16,642 nucleotides of DNA from Pseudomonadota bacterium. Its GTDB lineage: Bacteria; Desulfobacterota; Desulfobacteria; Desulfobacterales; Desulfosarcinaceae. Made by a program: the position numbers and the translations under genes. Positions 1 to 7,121 of this stretch are shown one piece after another. A model generated the notes under the pieces. That model was not told the DNA's origin, made no database searches, and was given only the letters and a program-made list of their open reading frames with translations. Every line of letters starts with the position of its first letter. The first letter of the stretch is position 1. The DNA lies in assembly GCA_023435265.1 (NCBI GenBank), contig JAEYRZ010000143.1, positions 1 through 16,642 of the forward strand, given 5' to 3'.

Positions 1-533
<533 letters not shown>

Positions 534-549
534 CGGCAAATCCAATCGT

Positions 550-1080
550 TCACTTCCCGGGTGGGTGGTTCCGAGCGGTGCGATGCGCAGCGACGATTTG
601 ATCGATCCGCTCCTGAATGAAAATCTTGAGTGCCTCTGCCTGCTCGGTCGTGATGGATGGGATTCCCGCCGCCAGGTCTTCGATGGCGGATTCATCCAGG
701 TCGGTTATTTTACCGACCAGAAAGTCATCGACCGGCTCATCGTCGAGCAACAGTCCGCAGGCGCCTACGGCGCCCAGGTACGCATCCTCCACGAAAATGG
801 GAACCACCAGTTTGACCAGCCCAGCGTCGCATCCTTCGACAAGGCCGTGACGCTGTTCCCGGGCCTGCAGGGCAATGTTCATGTGGGCCGTGGCGCATAT
901 GAAACTCTGGCCCTTTGGGTCGGCCTTTATGGCAGGGCAAAGTCGATTGGGCCACTTCTGGTTGTCCGTGATCCGTATTCCTTCGGTGTTGAAAATGGAG
1001 GCATTCAAACCGCTCCGCCTGCAGATTTCATCTTCGAAAGCTTCCCACAATTTGACCGGCTGAAGATCGGTCAATTCCAT
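550..1080 (-). CDS. PocR-domain ligand sensor protein (solo domain)
   Basis: This 176-residue protein is essentially one PocR domain, a PAS-like ligand-binding module named after the regulator of cobalamin and propanediol genes. The supporting pattern is C48, then C62-x3-H66, then C84-D-AG (CDAGL), then VVPIFVEDAYLGAVGACGLLL. Residues 1-35 carry the usual opening with WEAF, an SGL turn and an IFNTEG strand. No helix-turn-helix, kinase or GGDEF domain is attached, whereas the domain usually sits in front of such outputs. The ATG follows an AGAGGAG ribosome site with 6 bases of spacing, and a good sigma-70 promoter lies upstream. The next gene is the HdrA-like flavoprotein 16 bp downstream. By inference it could sense a small ligand or act as an accessory subunit for that enzyme; the ligand is unknown. 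Confidence 0.8.
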   Translation of the reverse strand: MELTDLQPVKLWEAFEDEICRRSGLNASIFNTEGIRITDNQKWPNRLCPAIKADPKGQSFICATAHMNIALQAREQRHGLVEGCDAGLVKLVVPIFVEDAYLGAVGACGLLLDDEPVDDFLVGKITDLDESAIEDLAAGIPSITTEQAEALKIFIQERIDQIVAAHRTARNHPPGK

Positions 1081-1120
1081 CGGCGTCTCCTCTACACGTA
1101 CCGTTCAGGAATGAATCGCG

Positions 1121-1149
1121 ACTATAGGCCGATCCACTTTAAATTTCAA
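1121..1149 (-). promoter_or_regulatory. Sigma-70 type promoter for the PocR-HdrA pair
   Basis: Read on the minus strand, a -35 box TTGAAA (1144-1149) is separated by exactly 17 bases from a -10 box TATAGT (1121-1126). Each box differs from consensus at one position. The start codon of the PocR gene lies about 40 bases downstream, leaving room for a short leader with the AGAGGAG site. Confidence 0.65.
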
Positions 1150-1171
1150 GCGCCTGACGGGAATCAGGCCC

Positions 1172-1325
1172 GTCATTTCGACCGTGTGGCCCCGTCATTT
1201 CGACAGCATGCCCTGTCATCTCGACTGAAGGGAGAAATCTTATCGAATCGGGATACCATGCAAACGGATTAAAGATCTCCCCCTTCGGTCGAGATGACAT
1301 CAGGTCGAGACTCGGTCGAGGTGAC
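1172..1325. repeat. Composite inverted-repeat element (GTCATyTCGAC family)
   Basis: Three direct copies of the 11-mer GTCATTTCGAC or GTCATCTCGAC start at 1172, 1194 and 1215. The third extends to 1241 and has an inverted, slightly imperfect partner at 1272-1298 (ending GGTCGAGATGAC). Two further inverted partial copies follow, at about 1303-1310 and 1313-1325. The long arms would form a hairpin with a loop of about 30 bases. The core resembles dispersed palindromic repeats found between genes in many bacterial genomes. It separates the divergent PocR and GntR transcription units. Confidence 0.75.
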
Positions 1326-1357
1326 ATTTTGAGAAATCCTTTGGCAACTGTAAAAAC

Positions 1358-1386
1358 TTGACAAAAGCGCTGCACAGGTCTAATTG
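1358..1386 (+). promoter_or_regulatory. Promoter of the gntR-rocD-argF cluster
   Basis: A perfect -35 box TTGACA (1358-1363) is followed after 17 bases by a weak -10 box TAATTG (1381-1386). The -10 box lies inside the palindromic operator at 1378-1400, so a bound regulator should block RNA polymerase. The expected transcription start is near 1393, about 45 bases before the first start codon. Confidence 0.6.
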
Positions 1387-1400
1387 TTAGACAATTAGAC
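1378..1400. promoter_or_regulatory. GntR/FadR-type operator
   Basis: This is a perfect inverted repeat: a 10-base arm GTCTAATTGT, a 3-base centre TAG, and the exact reverse complement of the arm. Its core, TTGTTAGACAA at 1384-1394, fits the TNGTNNNACNA consensus reported for FadR-subfamily regulators at every fixed position. It overlaps the -10 box and expected start of the promoter of a gene encoding such a regulator, which indicates autoregulation and repression of the genes behind it. Confidence 0.8.
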
Positions 1401-1438
1401 AGTTTATCCGTTTATTAACAAATTCAGGTTCTAAGACC

Positions 1439-2197
1439 ATGACGCTCGTTTTCCGAAAACCGAGGCCCAACCGTATCTTCCAGCATGTCGTGGAGGAGAT
1501 TCAGACAGCCATTCTGGACGGCCGCCTCAAGCCGGGCGATCAACTGCCCCCCGAGATGAAGCTCAAGGAAATGTTCGACAGCAGCCGCGGATCGATTCGC
1601 GAGGCGCTGCGGGTTCTGGAACATAAAGGACTGATCGACGTCAAGCCTGGTGTTTCCGGCGGCGCCGTCGTCCGTTCGCCGGACCACCGTCACGTGGCCG
1701 AGAGCCTCAAGATGCTGGTTCAGCTCCAGCAGGTGACGCTGAACCACCTTCTCGAATTCCGCCAGGAGATCGAGGGCACGGTCGCCGGACTGGCCGCCCA
1801 GCGGGCTACGCCCGAAAATATCGAGGAATTGAACAGCCTGCTGCGGGAAGCCCGCACCCTGCTTCGCCAGGCGGAAAAAAACGGAGACCAATTGCTGCAG
1901 ATCGATACCCGCCTGCATGTGGAAATCGCCAAAATTTCAGCCAATCCTGTATTCGTCGCCGTCCTGCGCATGGTGCACGAAAATATCCTGAACGCCTACA
2001 GCTGGCTTGCGCTGAAAAGCAGTTATGCGCTGAACAGCAATTTCAAGGACATGGAAATCCTGGTGGCCGCCGTCGCCGACGGGAATGTTCAACGCGCCCG
2101 CACGCTGGCCCAGGAACACGTGCGCAAGTGCCACCAGTACGCCGGCCCCAGAACGGCATCCGACCGCACCGCCGATCAGGACCCCAAGAATGTTTAG
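1439..2197 (+). CDS. FadR-subfamily GntR transcriptional regulator
   Basis: The 252-residue protein has a GntR winged helix-turn-helix at about residues 12-80: DGRLKPGDQLPPE, the recognition segment SSRGSIREALRVLEHKGLI, then a wing at KPGVSGGAVV. An all-helical FCD effector domain spans about 90-235. FCD domains usually bind a metal with D-x3-H and two later histidines. Here D156, H160 and H227 are present, but the position 22 residues before H227 is Met205 instead of histidine. The operator at 1378-1400 fits its expected site. The ribosome site is poor (AGG 10 bases before the ATG), consistent with low expression. Its stop codon TAG is part of the TAGGAGG ribosome site of rocD, 12 bp upstream of the rocD start, suggesting coupling. 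The inducer is unknown; an intermediate of ornithine or citrulline metabolism is the natural guess. Confidence 0.88.
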   Translation: MTLVFRKPRPNRIFQHVVEEIQTAILDGRLKPGDQLPPEMKLKEMFDSSRGSIREALRVLEHKGLIDVKPGVSGGAVVRSPDHRHVAESLKMLVQLQQVTLNHLLEFRQEIEGTVAGLAAQRATPENIEELNSLLREARTLLRQAEKNGDQLLQIDTRLHVEIAKISANPVFVAVLRMVHENILNAYSWLALKSSYALNSNFKDMEILVAAVADGNVQRARTLAQEHVRKCHQYAGPRTASDRTADQDPKNV

Positions 2198-2209
2198 GAG
2201 GGCAAGCTC

Positions 2210-3412
2210 ATGAAAACAAGGGACTATATCGAGCTGGAGCAAACCTACGGCGCCCACAACTACAAGCCGTTGGATGTGGTTTTAAGCCGCGGCAAGGGCA
2301 TCTGGGTGTGGGACGTCGAAGGCAATCGCTACCTGGATTGCCTTTCCGCCTATTCGGCGGTCAACCAGGGGCACTGCCATCCCAGGATCTTGGCCGCCAT
2401 GATGGACCAGGCCCAAAAACTCACCTTGACCTCGAGGGCCTTCCGCAACGATCAGCTGGGGCTGTTCTACCAGGAGCTGTGCGCCCTGACCCGCTCCCAC
2501 AAGGTCCTGCCCATGAACAGCGGCGCGGAGGCGGTGGAAACGGTGATCAAGGCGGTCCGCAAATGGGGTTATCAGGTTAAAGGCGTTCCCCAGGACAAGG
2601 CGGAAATCATCGTCTGCGCCAATAACTTTCACGGCCGCACGATCACCATCGTCGGGTTCAGCACCGATCCGACCTCGCGGAGTGGCTTCGGCCCTTTTAC
2701 GCCGGGGTTCAAGATCATCCCCTTCGGCGACGCCGCCGCACTCGAAGCCGCCGTGGGACCCCAAACGGTCGGCTTCCTGGTGGAACCGATCCAGGGCGAA
2801 GCCGGCGTCATCATCCCGCCCGCAGGGTATCTGCGCGACGTGCGTGCGATCTGCGACCGGCACGGCATCGTATTGATACTGGACGAAATCCAGACCGGCC
2901 TGGGGCGTACCGGCAAGCTGCTGGCCGAAGAGCACGAGGGGATCGAAGCGGATCTTACACTGGTCGGAAAAGCGCTTTCCGGCGGTTTCTATCCGGTCTC
3001 GGCCGTACTCTCCAACACCGAAGTGCTGGGTGTCCTGCGCCCCGGCGAACACGGCAGCACGTTCGGCGGCAACCCACTGGCCTGTGCGGTGGCACGTGCG
3101 GCGCTGAACGTGCTGACCGAGGAAAACCTGATCGAGAACGCCGCCCGCATGGGTGCCTATTTCCTAGAGGGCCTGCGCAGCATCCGCGACTCCAAGATCA
3201 GGGAGGTGCGCGGCAAGGGTCTGATGATCGGACTCGAGTTTCACCCCGATGCCGGGCCCGCCCGACACTTCTGCCACGAGTTGATGAAGCATGGCATCTT
3301 GTGTAAAGATACGCACGAACATACCATCCGTTTTGCACCGCCGCTGGTGATCACCAAACCGGACATCGACTGGGCCCTGGAACACATCGAACGGGTGATC
3401 ACCGCAAAGTAG
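2210..3412 (+). CDS. rocD: Ornithine aminotransferase (ornithine--oxo-acid transaminase)
   Basis: This class III PLP-dependent aminotransferase of 400 residues, normal for the family, moves the delta-amino group of ornithine to 2-oxoglutarate, giving glutamate-5-semialdehyde and glutamate in the cytoplasm. Diagnostic segments are DCLSAYSAVNQGHCHP (43-58), NSGAEAVE (103-110), the NNFHGRT block (138-144), VEPIQGEAGV (191-200), LDEIQTGLGRTG (224-235) with cofactor Asp225, and LVGKALSGGFYP (251-262) with the likely Schiff-base Lys254. GEHGSTFGGNPLAC follows. These fit RocD better than acetylornithine aminotransferase (ArgD), though the two are close. The ATG has a strong AGGAGG site that begins in the gntR stop codon. 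With argF 49 bp downstream it links ornithine to glutamate and proline metabolism. Confidence 0.9.
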   Translation: MKTRDYIELEQTYGAHNYKPLDVVLSRGKGIWVWDVEGNRYLDCLSAYSAVNQGHCHPRILAAMMDQAQKLTLTSRAFRNDQLGLFYQELCALTRSHKVLPMNSGAEAVETVIKAVRKWGYQVKGVPQDKAEIIVCANNFHGRTITIVGFSTDPTSRSGFGPFTPGFKIIPFGDAAALEAAVGPQTVGFLVEPIQGEAGVIIPPAGYLRDVRAICDRHGIVLILDEIQTGLGRTGKLLAEEHEGIEADLTLVGKALSGGFYPVSAVLSNTEVLGVLRPGEHGSTFGGNPLACAVARAALNVLTEENLIENAARMGAYFLEGLRSIRDSKIREVRGKGLMIGLEFHPDAGPARHFCHELMKHGILCKDTHEHTIRFAPPLVITKPDIDWALEHIERVITAK

Positions 3413-3461
3413 TGGATCCGGATGTGATCGAAGCAACGCTATTCAGGCAAAGGAGCGGTTC

Positions 3462-4379
3462 GTGAAAAAAGATTTCCTGCATGTGGATGACTGGTCCCGG
3501 GATGAAATTCTGGCCGCGCTCGACCTTGCGGCCGAGGTCAAGGCCAAACTTAAGCAGAGAGAAGAGTACCTTCCCTTCAAGAATCATTCGCTGGCCATGA
3601 TCTTCGCCAAGCCCTCGGCGCGTACCCGCGTTTCTTTCGAAACCGGCTTCTTCCGGCTGGGCGGCCATGCGCTCTACCTGGGACCTGCCGACATCGACCT
3701 GGGTAAACGCGAACCGGCCCGGGATGTGGCCCGGGTTCTCAGCGGTTACAATGACCTGATCATGGCCCGCCTGTTCGATCACGCCCATATCCTGGAGCTG
3801 GCACAGTATGCCAGTGTGCCGGTAATCAACGGGCTGACCGATTACAACCATCCCTGCCAGATCATGGCCGACATCTTCACCATCCTGGAATCGCGCGGAA
3901 GCCTGAACGATCTCAAGATCGCCTATATCGGCGACGGCAACAACATCGTCCACTCCTGGCTGCGCCTGGCATCACGCCTGCCCATGCACTTCGTATGCGC
4001 CTGTCCGCCCGCCTACATGCCGGATGCCGCAACGGTGGACATGGCCCGCAGAACGGGTGTCAGCACCATTGAAATCGTTCACGATATCCGGCAGGCCGCC
4101 AAAGATGCGGATGTTGTCTATACCGATGTTTGGGCTTCGATGGGCAAGAAGCACGAACTGGAAGAACGCAAGATGCATTTCAAGGGCTACACGGTGACGT
4201 CCGGGTTGATGGCGCTGGCCAGGAAGGATGCCTGCTTCATGCACTGCCTGCCGGCGCAGCGCGGTCTCGAAGTGGCCGACGAAGTGATGGAATCGCGGGC
4301 GTCGATTATTTTCACGCAGGCCGAAAACCGCATGCACGCGCAGAATGCCATCATGCTCAAGCTTGCCGGGAAAGCCTGA
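3462..4379 (+). CDS. argF: Ornithine carbamoyltransferase
   Basis: This enzyme of 305 residues interconverts ornithine plus carbamoyl phosphate with citrulline plus phosphate. The carbamoyl-phosphate site is SARTR at 52-56 (STRTR in many homologues) and HPCQ at 130-133. The ornithine side is marked by D222-VWA-SMG (226-228), the SMG loop typical of OTCs and absent from aspartate carbamoyltransferases. HCLPA (261-265) holds the conserved cysteine. The start is GTG after an AGGAG site. The gene sits between rocD and, beyond a repeat element, arcC, so a catabolic role (arcB) is possible as well as biosynthesis; sequence alone does not decide. Other arginine biosynthesis genes are absent from the window. 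Confidence 0.92.
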   Translation: MKKDFLHVDDWSRDEILAALDLAAEVKAKLKQREEYLPFKNHSLAMIFAKPSARTRVSFETGFFRLGGHALYLGPADIDLGKREPARDVARVLSGYNDLIMARLFDHAHILELAQYASVPVINGLTDYNHPCQIMADIFTILESRGSLNDLKIAYIGDGNNIVHSWLRLASRLPMHFVCACPPAYMPDAATVDMARRTGVSTIEIVHDIRQAAKDADVVYTDVWASMGKKHELEERKMHFKGYTVTSGLMALARKDACFMHCLPAQRGLEVADEVMESRASIIFTQAENRMHAQNAIMLKLAGKA

Positions 4380-4468
4380 TCCACAAGCGTCCCGACGAGC
4401 ATCTCCGCCACACTGCAGTGTATGTATCCATGCAGCGGGGCGCATGAGCAGTGAGTTGAAAGATGAAC

Positions 4469-4509
4469 GCTGAAAGAACGGTATGCCGTCCTTGCTTTAA
4501 CCTTTCAGC
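4469..4509. terminator. Possible hairpin after argF
   Basis: An 8-base inverted repeat, GCTGAAAG (4469-4476) and CTTTCAGC (4502-4509), encloses a smaller ACGG/CCGT stem. No run of T follows, so this is not a classical intrinsic terminator. It may be a partial terminator or an RNA-processing structure between argF and the P-loop gene. Confidence 0.25.
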
Positions 4510-4542
4510 AGCCTGATATTCGGTTTTGGTAGTTTCCAGACC

Positions 4543-4664
4543 GACGGTGCCGTAAAAAGTTCAAGATCAAGGCACGCGAATCCCGTGTCCTGAGGCGTAC
4601 TCAAGGTACGCCGCAACAACGGAATGAAGCGCAACGCAGATATTGGGCTTTTTACGGTACCGTC
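4543..4664. repeat. 122-bp MITE-like element with 18-bp terminal inverted repeats
   Basis: The left end GACGGTGCCGTAAAAAG and the right end CTTTTTACGGTACCGTC are inverted copies differing at one base. Inside is a perfect hairpin, GGCGTAC-TCAAG-GTACGCC (4594-4612). No transposase or coding potential is present. Size and structure fit a non-autonomous miniature element or repeat family of the kind dispersed in Desulfobacteraceae genomes (from memory, not searched). It ends 27 bp before the next start codon, so it may supply or remove transcription signals for the downstream genes. Confidence 0.8.
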
Positions 4665-4691
4665 AATTATCTTTGAAAAGAAATCGGACGT

Positions 4692-6023
4692 ATGATCGAA
4701 AAAGTGATCATCATGGGCGCCGCGGGGCGCGATTTTCATAATTTCAATGTCTACTTCCGCAACAACCCGCGCTATCAGGTGGTCGCCTTCACCGCCACCC
4801 AGATCCCGGACATCGAAGGCAGGCGCTATCCGCCCGAACTCTGCGGAACCGGATACGCCATGGGCATTCCAATCCATGCCGAGAGCGAACTTGCCGACCT
4901 GATCCGCATCCACAAAGTGGACCTGGTCGCCTTCTCCTACAGCGACATCGCGCACGACGACGTGATGCACAAGGCCTCGATCGCCATGGCCAGCGGCGCC
5001 GACTTCATCCTGATCGGCGCGACCTACACCATGCTGCGCTCCAGCAAGCCGGTCGTGGCGGTATGCGCCGTGCGCACCGGCTGCGGCAAGTCCCAGACCA
5101 CGCGTCATATCTGCGGGCTGCTGCAGAAAATGGGCAAGCGCGTGGTGGCCGTGCGGCATCCGATGCCTTACGGCGATCTGACCCGCCAGGTGGTCCAGCG
5201 TTTCTCGTCCTATGCGGATTTCGATACGCACAAGTGCACCATCGAGGAGCGCGAAGAGTACGAACCTCTGGTGGACCGCGGCATCGTGGTTTACGCCGGC
5301 GTGGACTACGAAAAAATTCTGCGCCAGGCTGAGCAGGAGGCCGATGTGGTGGTGTGGGACGGCGGCAACAACGACACGCCGTTCTACTATCCCGATGTCC
5401 ATGTGGTCGTTTTCGACCCGCACCGCGCCGGCCACGAGCGGCTCTATTATCCGGGGGAAACCAATCTGCTGATGGCCCATATCGCCGTCATCAACAAGGT
5501 GGACAGTGCCGGCAAGGAGCAGATCGGAAAGGTCGAAGACAATATCCGCCGGTTCAATCCCAAGGCCGACATCGTCATGGCGGAATCGGCGGTCATCGCC
5601 GATCAGCCCGCTATAATAGCCGGCAAGCGGGTCCTTGTGGTCGAGGACGGCCCCACCCTGACCCACGGCGGAATGGCGTTCGGGGCCGGAACCATCGCCG
5701 CGCAGCGCCTGGGCGCGGGCGAAATCGTCAGCCCCAAGCCGTACGCGGTCGGGTCGATCGCCGAAACCTTCCGGCGCTACCCCCAGGTCGGTCAGGTGTT
5801 GCCCGCAATGGGATACAGCCGCAAGCAGATCGAAGACCTGGAACAAACGATCAATCGATGCGACTGCGACCTGGTGCTTTGCGCCACTCCTATCGATCTG
5901 CCGAAGCTGGTGCGCATTACCAAACCGACGGTGCGCATTCGGTATGAATATCAGGATCATGGGTCACCGACGCTCGAGTCCGTGTTGAAGGATCGATTAC
6001 CCGACCTGGCGCAGCAGGGGTGA
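4692..6023 (+). CDS. COG2403 P-loop protein, cyclic 2,3-diphosphoglycerate synthetase-like
   Basis: The 443-residue protein has an N-terminal Rossmann-like segment (VIIMGAAGRDFHNFN, 5-19) and a central nucleotide-binding domain. A Walker A-like VRTGCGKS lies at 127-134, an acidic strand VVVWDGGNND at 219-228, and a G4-like NKVD at 268-271. The pattern and length match the family annotated as predicted GTPase or cyclic 2,3-diphosphoglycerate synthetase, known from methanogens, where it closes 2,3-bisphosphoglycerate with ATP. A bacterium of this type is not expected to make that solute, so the activity here may differ. Its place between argF and arcC suggests a role in carbamoyl-phosphate or arginine metabolism. 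No strong ribosome site is seen (GAAAAGAAAT region). Its TGA overlaps a GTG that could start the next frame, and the likely arcC ATG is 5 bases further on, so the two are probably coupled. Confidence 0.8.
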   Translation: MIEKVIIMGAAGRDFHNFNVYFRNNPRYQVVAFTATQIPDIEGRRYPPELCGTGYAMGIPIHAESELADLIRIHKVDLVAFSYSDIAHDDVMHKASIAMASGADFILIGATYTMLRSSKPVVAVCAVRTGCGKSQTTRHICGLLQKMGKRVVAVRHPMPYGDLTRQVVQRFSSYADFDTHKCTIEEREEYEPLVDRGIVVYAGVDYEKILRQAEQEADVVVWDGGNNDTPFYYPDVHVVVFDPHRAGHERLYYPGETNLLMAHIAVINKVDSAGKEQIGKVEDNIRRFNPKADIVMAESAVIADQPAIIAGKRVLVVEDGPTLTHGGMAFGAGTIAAQRLGAGEIVSPKPYAVGSIAETFRRYPQVGQVLPAMGYSRKQIEDLEQTINRCDCDLVLCATPIDLPKLVRITKPTVRIRYEYQDHGSPTLESVLKDRLPDLAQQG

Positions 6024-6028
6024 TCTGG

Positions 6029-6955
6029 ATGCCGAAGAAAGAGACTGTGCTCATCGCGTTGGGCGGCAACGCCCTGATCCAGAAAGGCCAGCAAGGCACC
6101 GTCGAGCAGCAGTTCGCCAATCTCAAGGTGCCCATGCGGCAGATCGCCCGGCTCTCGCGCCGCTACAAAATCATCATCACGCATGGAAATGGTCCCCAGG
6201 TGGGCAATCTGCTTCTGCAGCAGGAATGCTGCCAGGAGACCCCGCGCCTGCCCCTGGAGATCCTCGTGGCCCAGACCCAGGGACAGATCGGATACATGAT
6301 CGAATCGACGCTGGATTCGGAGCTGATGGAACTGGGCGTGCATCACGACCAGAAGTTTATCACCGTGATCAGCTATGTCGTGGTGGATGAACGCGATCCG
6401 GCGTTTGAATCGCCTACCAAGCCGATCGGGCCGGCTTTCACGGAGGAGCAGGCCCGCGCCCTGCCCTACCCGACCCGCAAAACCCCCAAAGGGTTCCGCC
6501 GCGTCGTGGTGTCGCCCAGGCCGGTCACCATTGTGGAGAAGCGCGAGATCAAAACGCTGACCGACATGGATTTTATCGTGATCTGCTGCGGCGGTGGCGG
6601 CATCCCGGTCATCCGCGAGGGACGGCGCTTCGAAGGAGTGGATGCGGTCATCGACAAGGATCTGGCCAGCGCCAGGCTGGCTCAGGAGGTGGGGGTCGAT
6701 ATCTTCATCATCGCCACCGATGTAAATGGCGCGGCCTTGAACTACGGCACGCCGCAGGAGCAGGTGCTCGGCCGGCTCACCCCGGCCGCGGCGGCACGCT
6801 ACCTGAAGGAAGGGCATTTCCCGGCCGGATCGATGGGTCCCAAGGTGGAAGCCTGCCTGGAGTTTATCCGCAACGGCGGCCGTAAGGCGGCGATCACGCA
6901 CCTGACCGGGATCGAGAACGCGGTTCTGGGCAGCGCCGGCACGCAGGTCGGTTAG
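6029..6955 (+). CDS. arcC: Carbamate kinase
   Basis: The 308-residue amino-acid-kinase-fold enzyme converts carbamoyl phosphate plus ADP to ATP plus carbamate. Family blocks are ALGGNAL (10-16), THGNGPQVGN (51-60), CCGGGGIPV in the middle, IDKDLASARLA, FIIATDVNGAALNYG, and FPAGSMGPKVEAC near the C-terminus. The ATG at 6029 is preferred because AGGGG lies 8 bases upstream; a GTG at 6020 overlapping the previous stop would add three residues. With OTC in the same cluster it can complete citrulline breakdown and yield ATP by substrate-level phosphorylation. Arginine deiminase is not in the window. The stop codon is inside the octamer repeat at 6947-6970. Confidence 0.93.
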   Translation: MPKKETVLIALGGNALIQKGQQGTVEQQFANLKVPMRQIARLSRRYKIIITHGNGPQVGNLLLQQECCQETPRLPLEILVAQTQGQIGYMIESTLDSELMELGVHHDQKFITVISYVVVDERDPAFESPTKPIGPAFTEEQARALPYPTRKTPKGFRRVVVSPRPVTIVEKREIKTLTDMDFIVICCGGGGIPVIREGRRFEGVDAVIDKDLASARLAQEVGVDIFIIATDVNGAALNYGTPQEQVLGRLTPAAAARYLKEGHFPAGSMGPKVEACLEFIRNGGRKAAITHLTGIENAVLGSAGTQVG

Positions 6956-7121
6956 TCGGTTAGTCGGTTAATGTATTGTATCGGCTGCACTCACGGCCCA
7001 CAACCCATTATTCCGCAAATCCACAATCAGGTTACTCGGTTAGTTGTTTGTTCGAACCCGCGAACCGACTACCGAGCAACCGATCAACGGATCAACCGAC
7101 TAACCAATCAACCGACTAACC
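6947..7121. repeat. Octamer tandem and inverted repeat region between convergent genes
   Basis: Three perfect tandem copies of GTCGGTTA occupy 6947-6970. Inverted forms, AACCGACTAACC, lie at 7094-7105 and 7110-7121. A second, imperfect inverted pair is nested inside (GGTTACTCGGTTAG at 7031-7044 against AACCGACTACCGAGCAACC at 7063-7081). The transcript would fold into long nested hairpins on either strand. The stop codons of arcC and of the Nudix gene both lie within the outer repeats. No T-tract is present, but it could serve as a two-way transcription barrier. Confidence 0.75.

Noticed and set aside
4497..5960. Long minus-strand open frame of 487 codons opposite the P-loop gene
   Set aside because: It is antisense to a gene with clear nucleotide-binding motifs. 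Its translation is low in recognisable motifs and rich in His/Asp/Gly/Val repeats typical of the complement of GC-rich codons.
2197..6955. Complete arginine deiminase pathway
   Set aside because: OTC and carbamate kinase are present, but no arginine deiminase or arginine/ornithine antiporter is encoded in the window, so only the lower part can be claimed.
6947..7121. Repeat cluster considered as a CRISPR array
   Set aside because: The units are 8-12 bases, in direct and inverted orientation, with irregular spacing and no cas genes; CRISPR repeats are longer, direct and regularly spaced.
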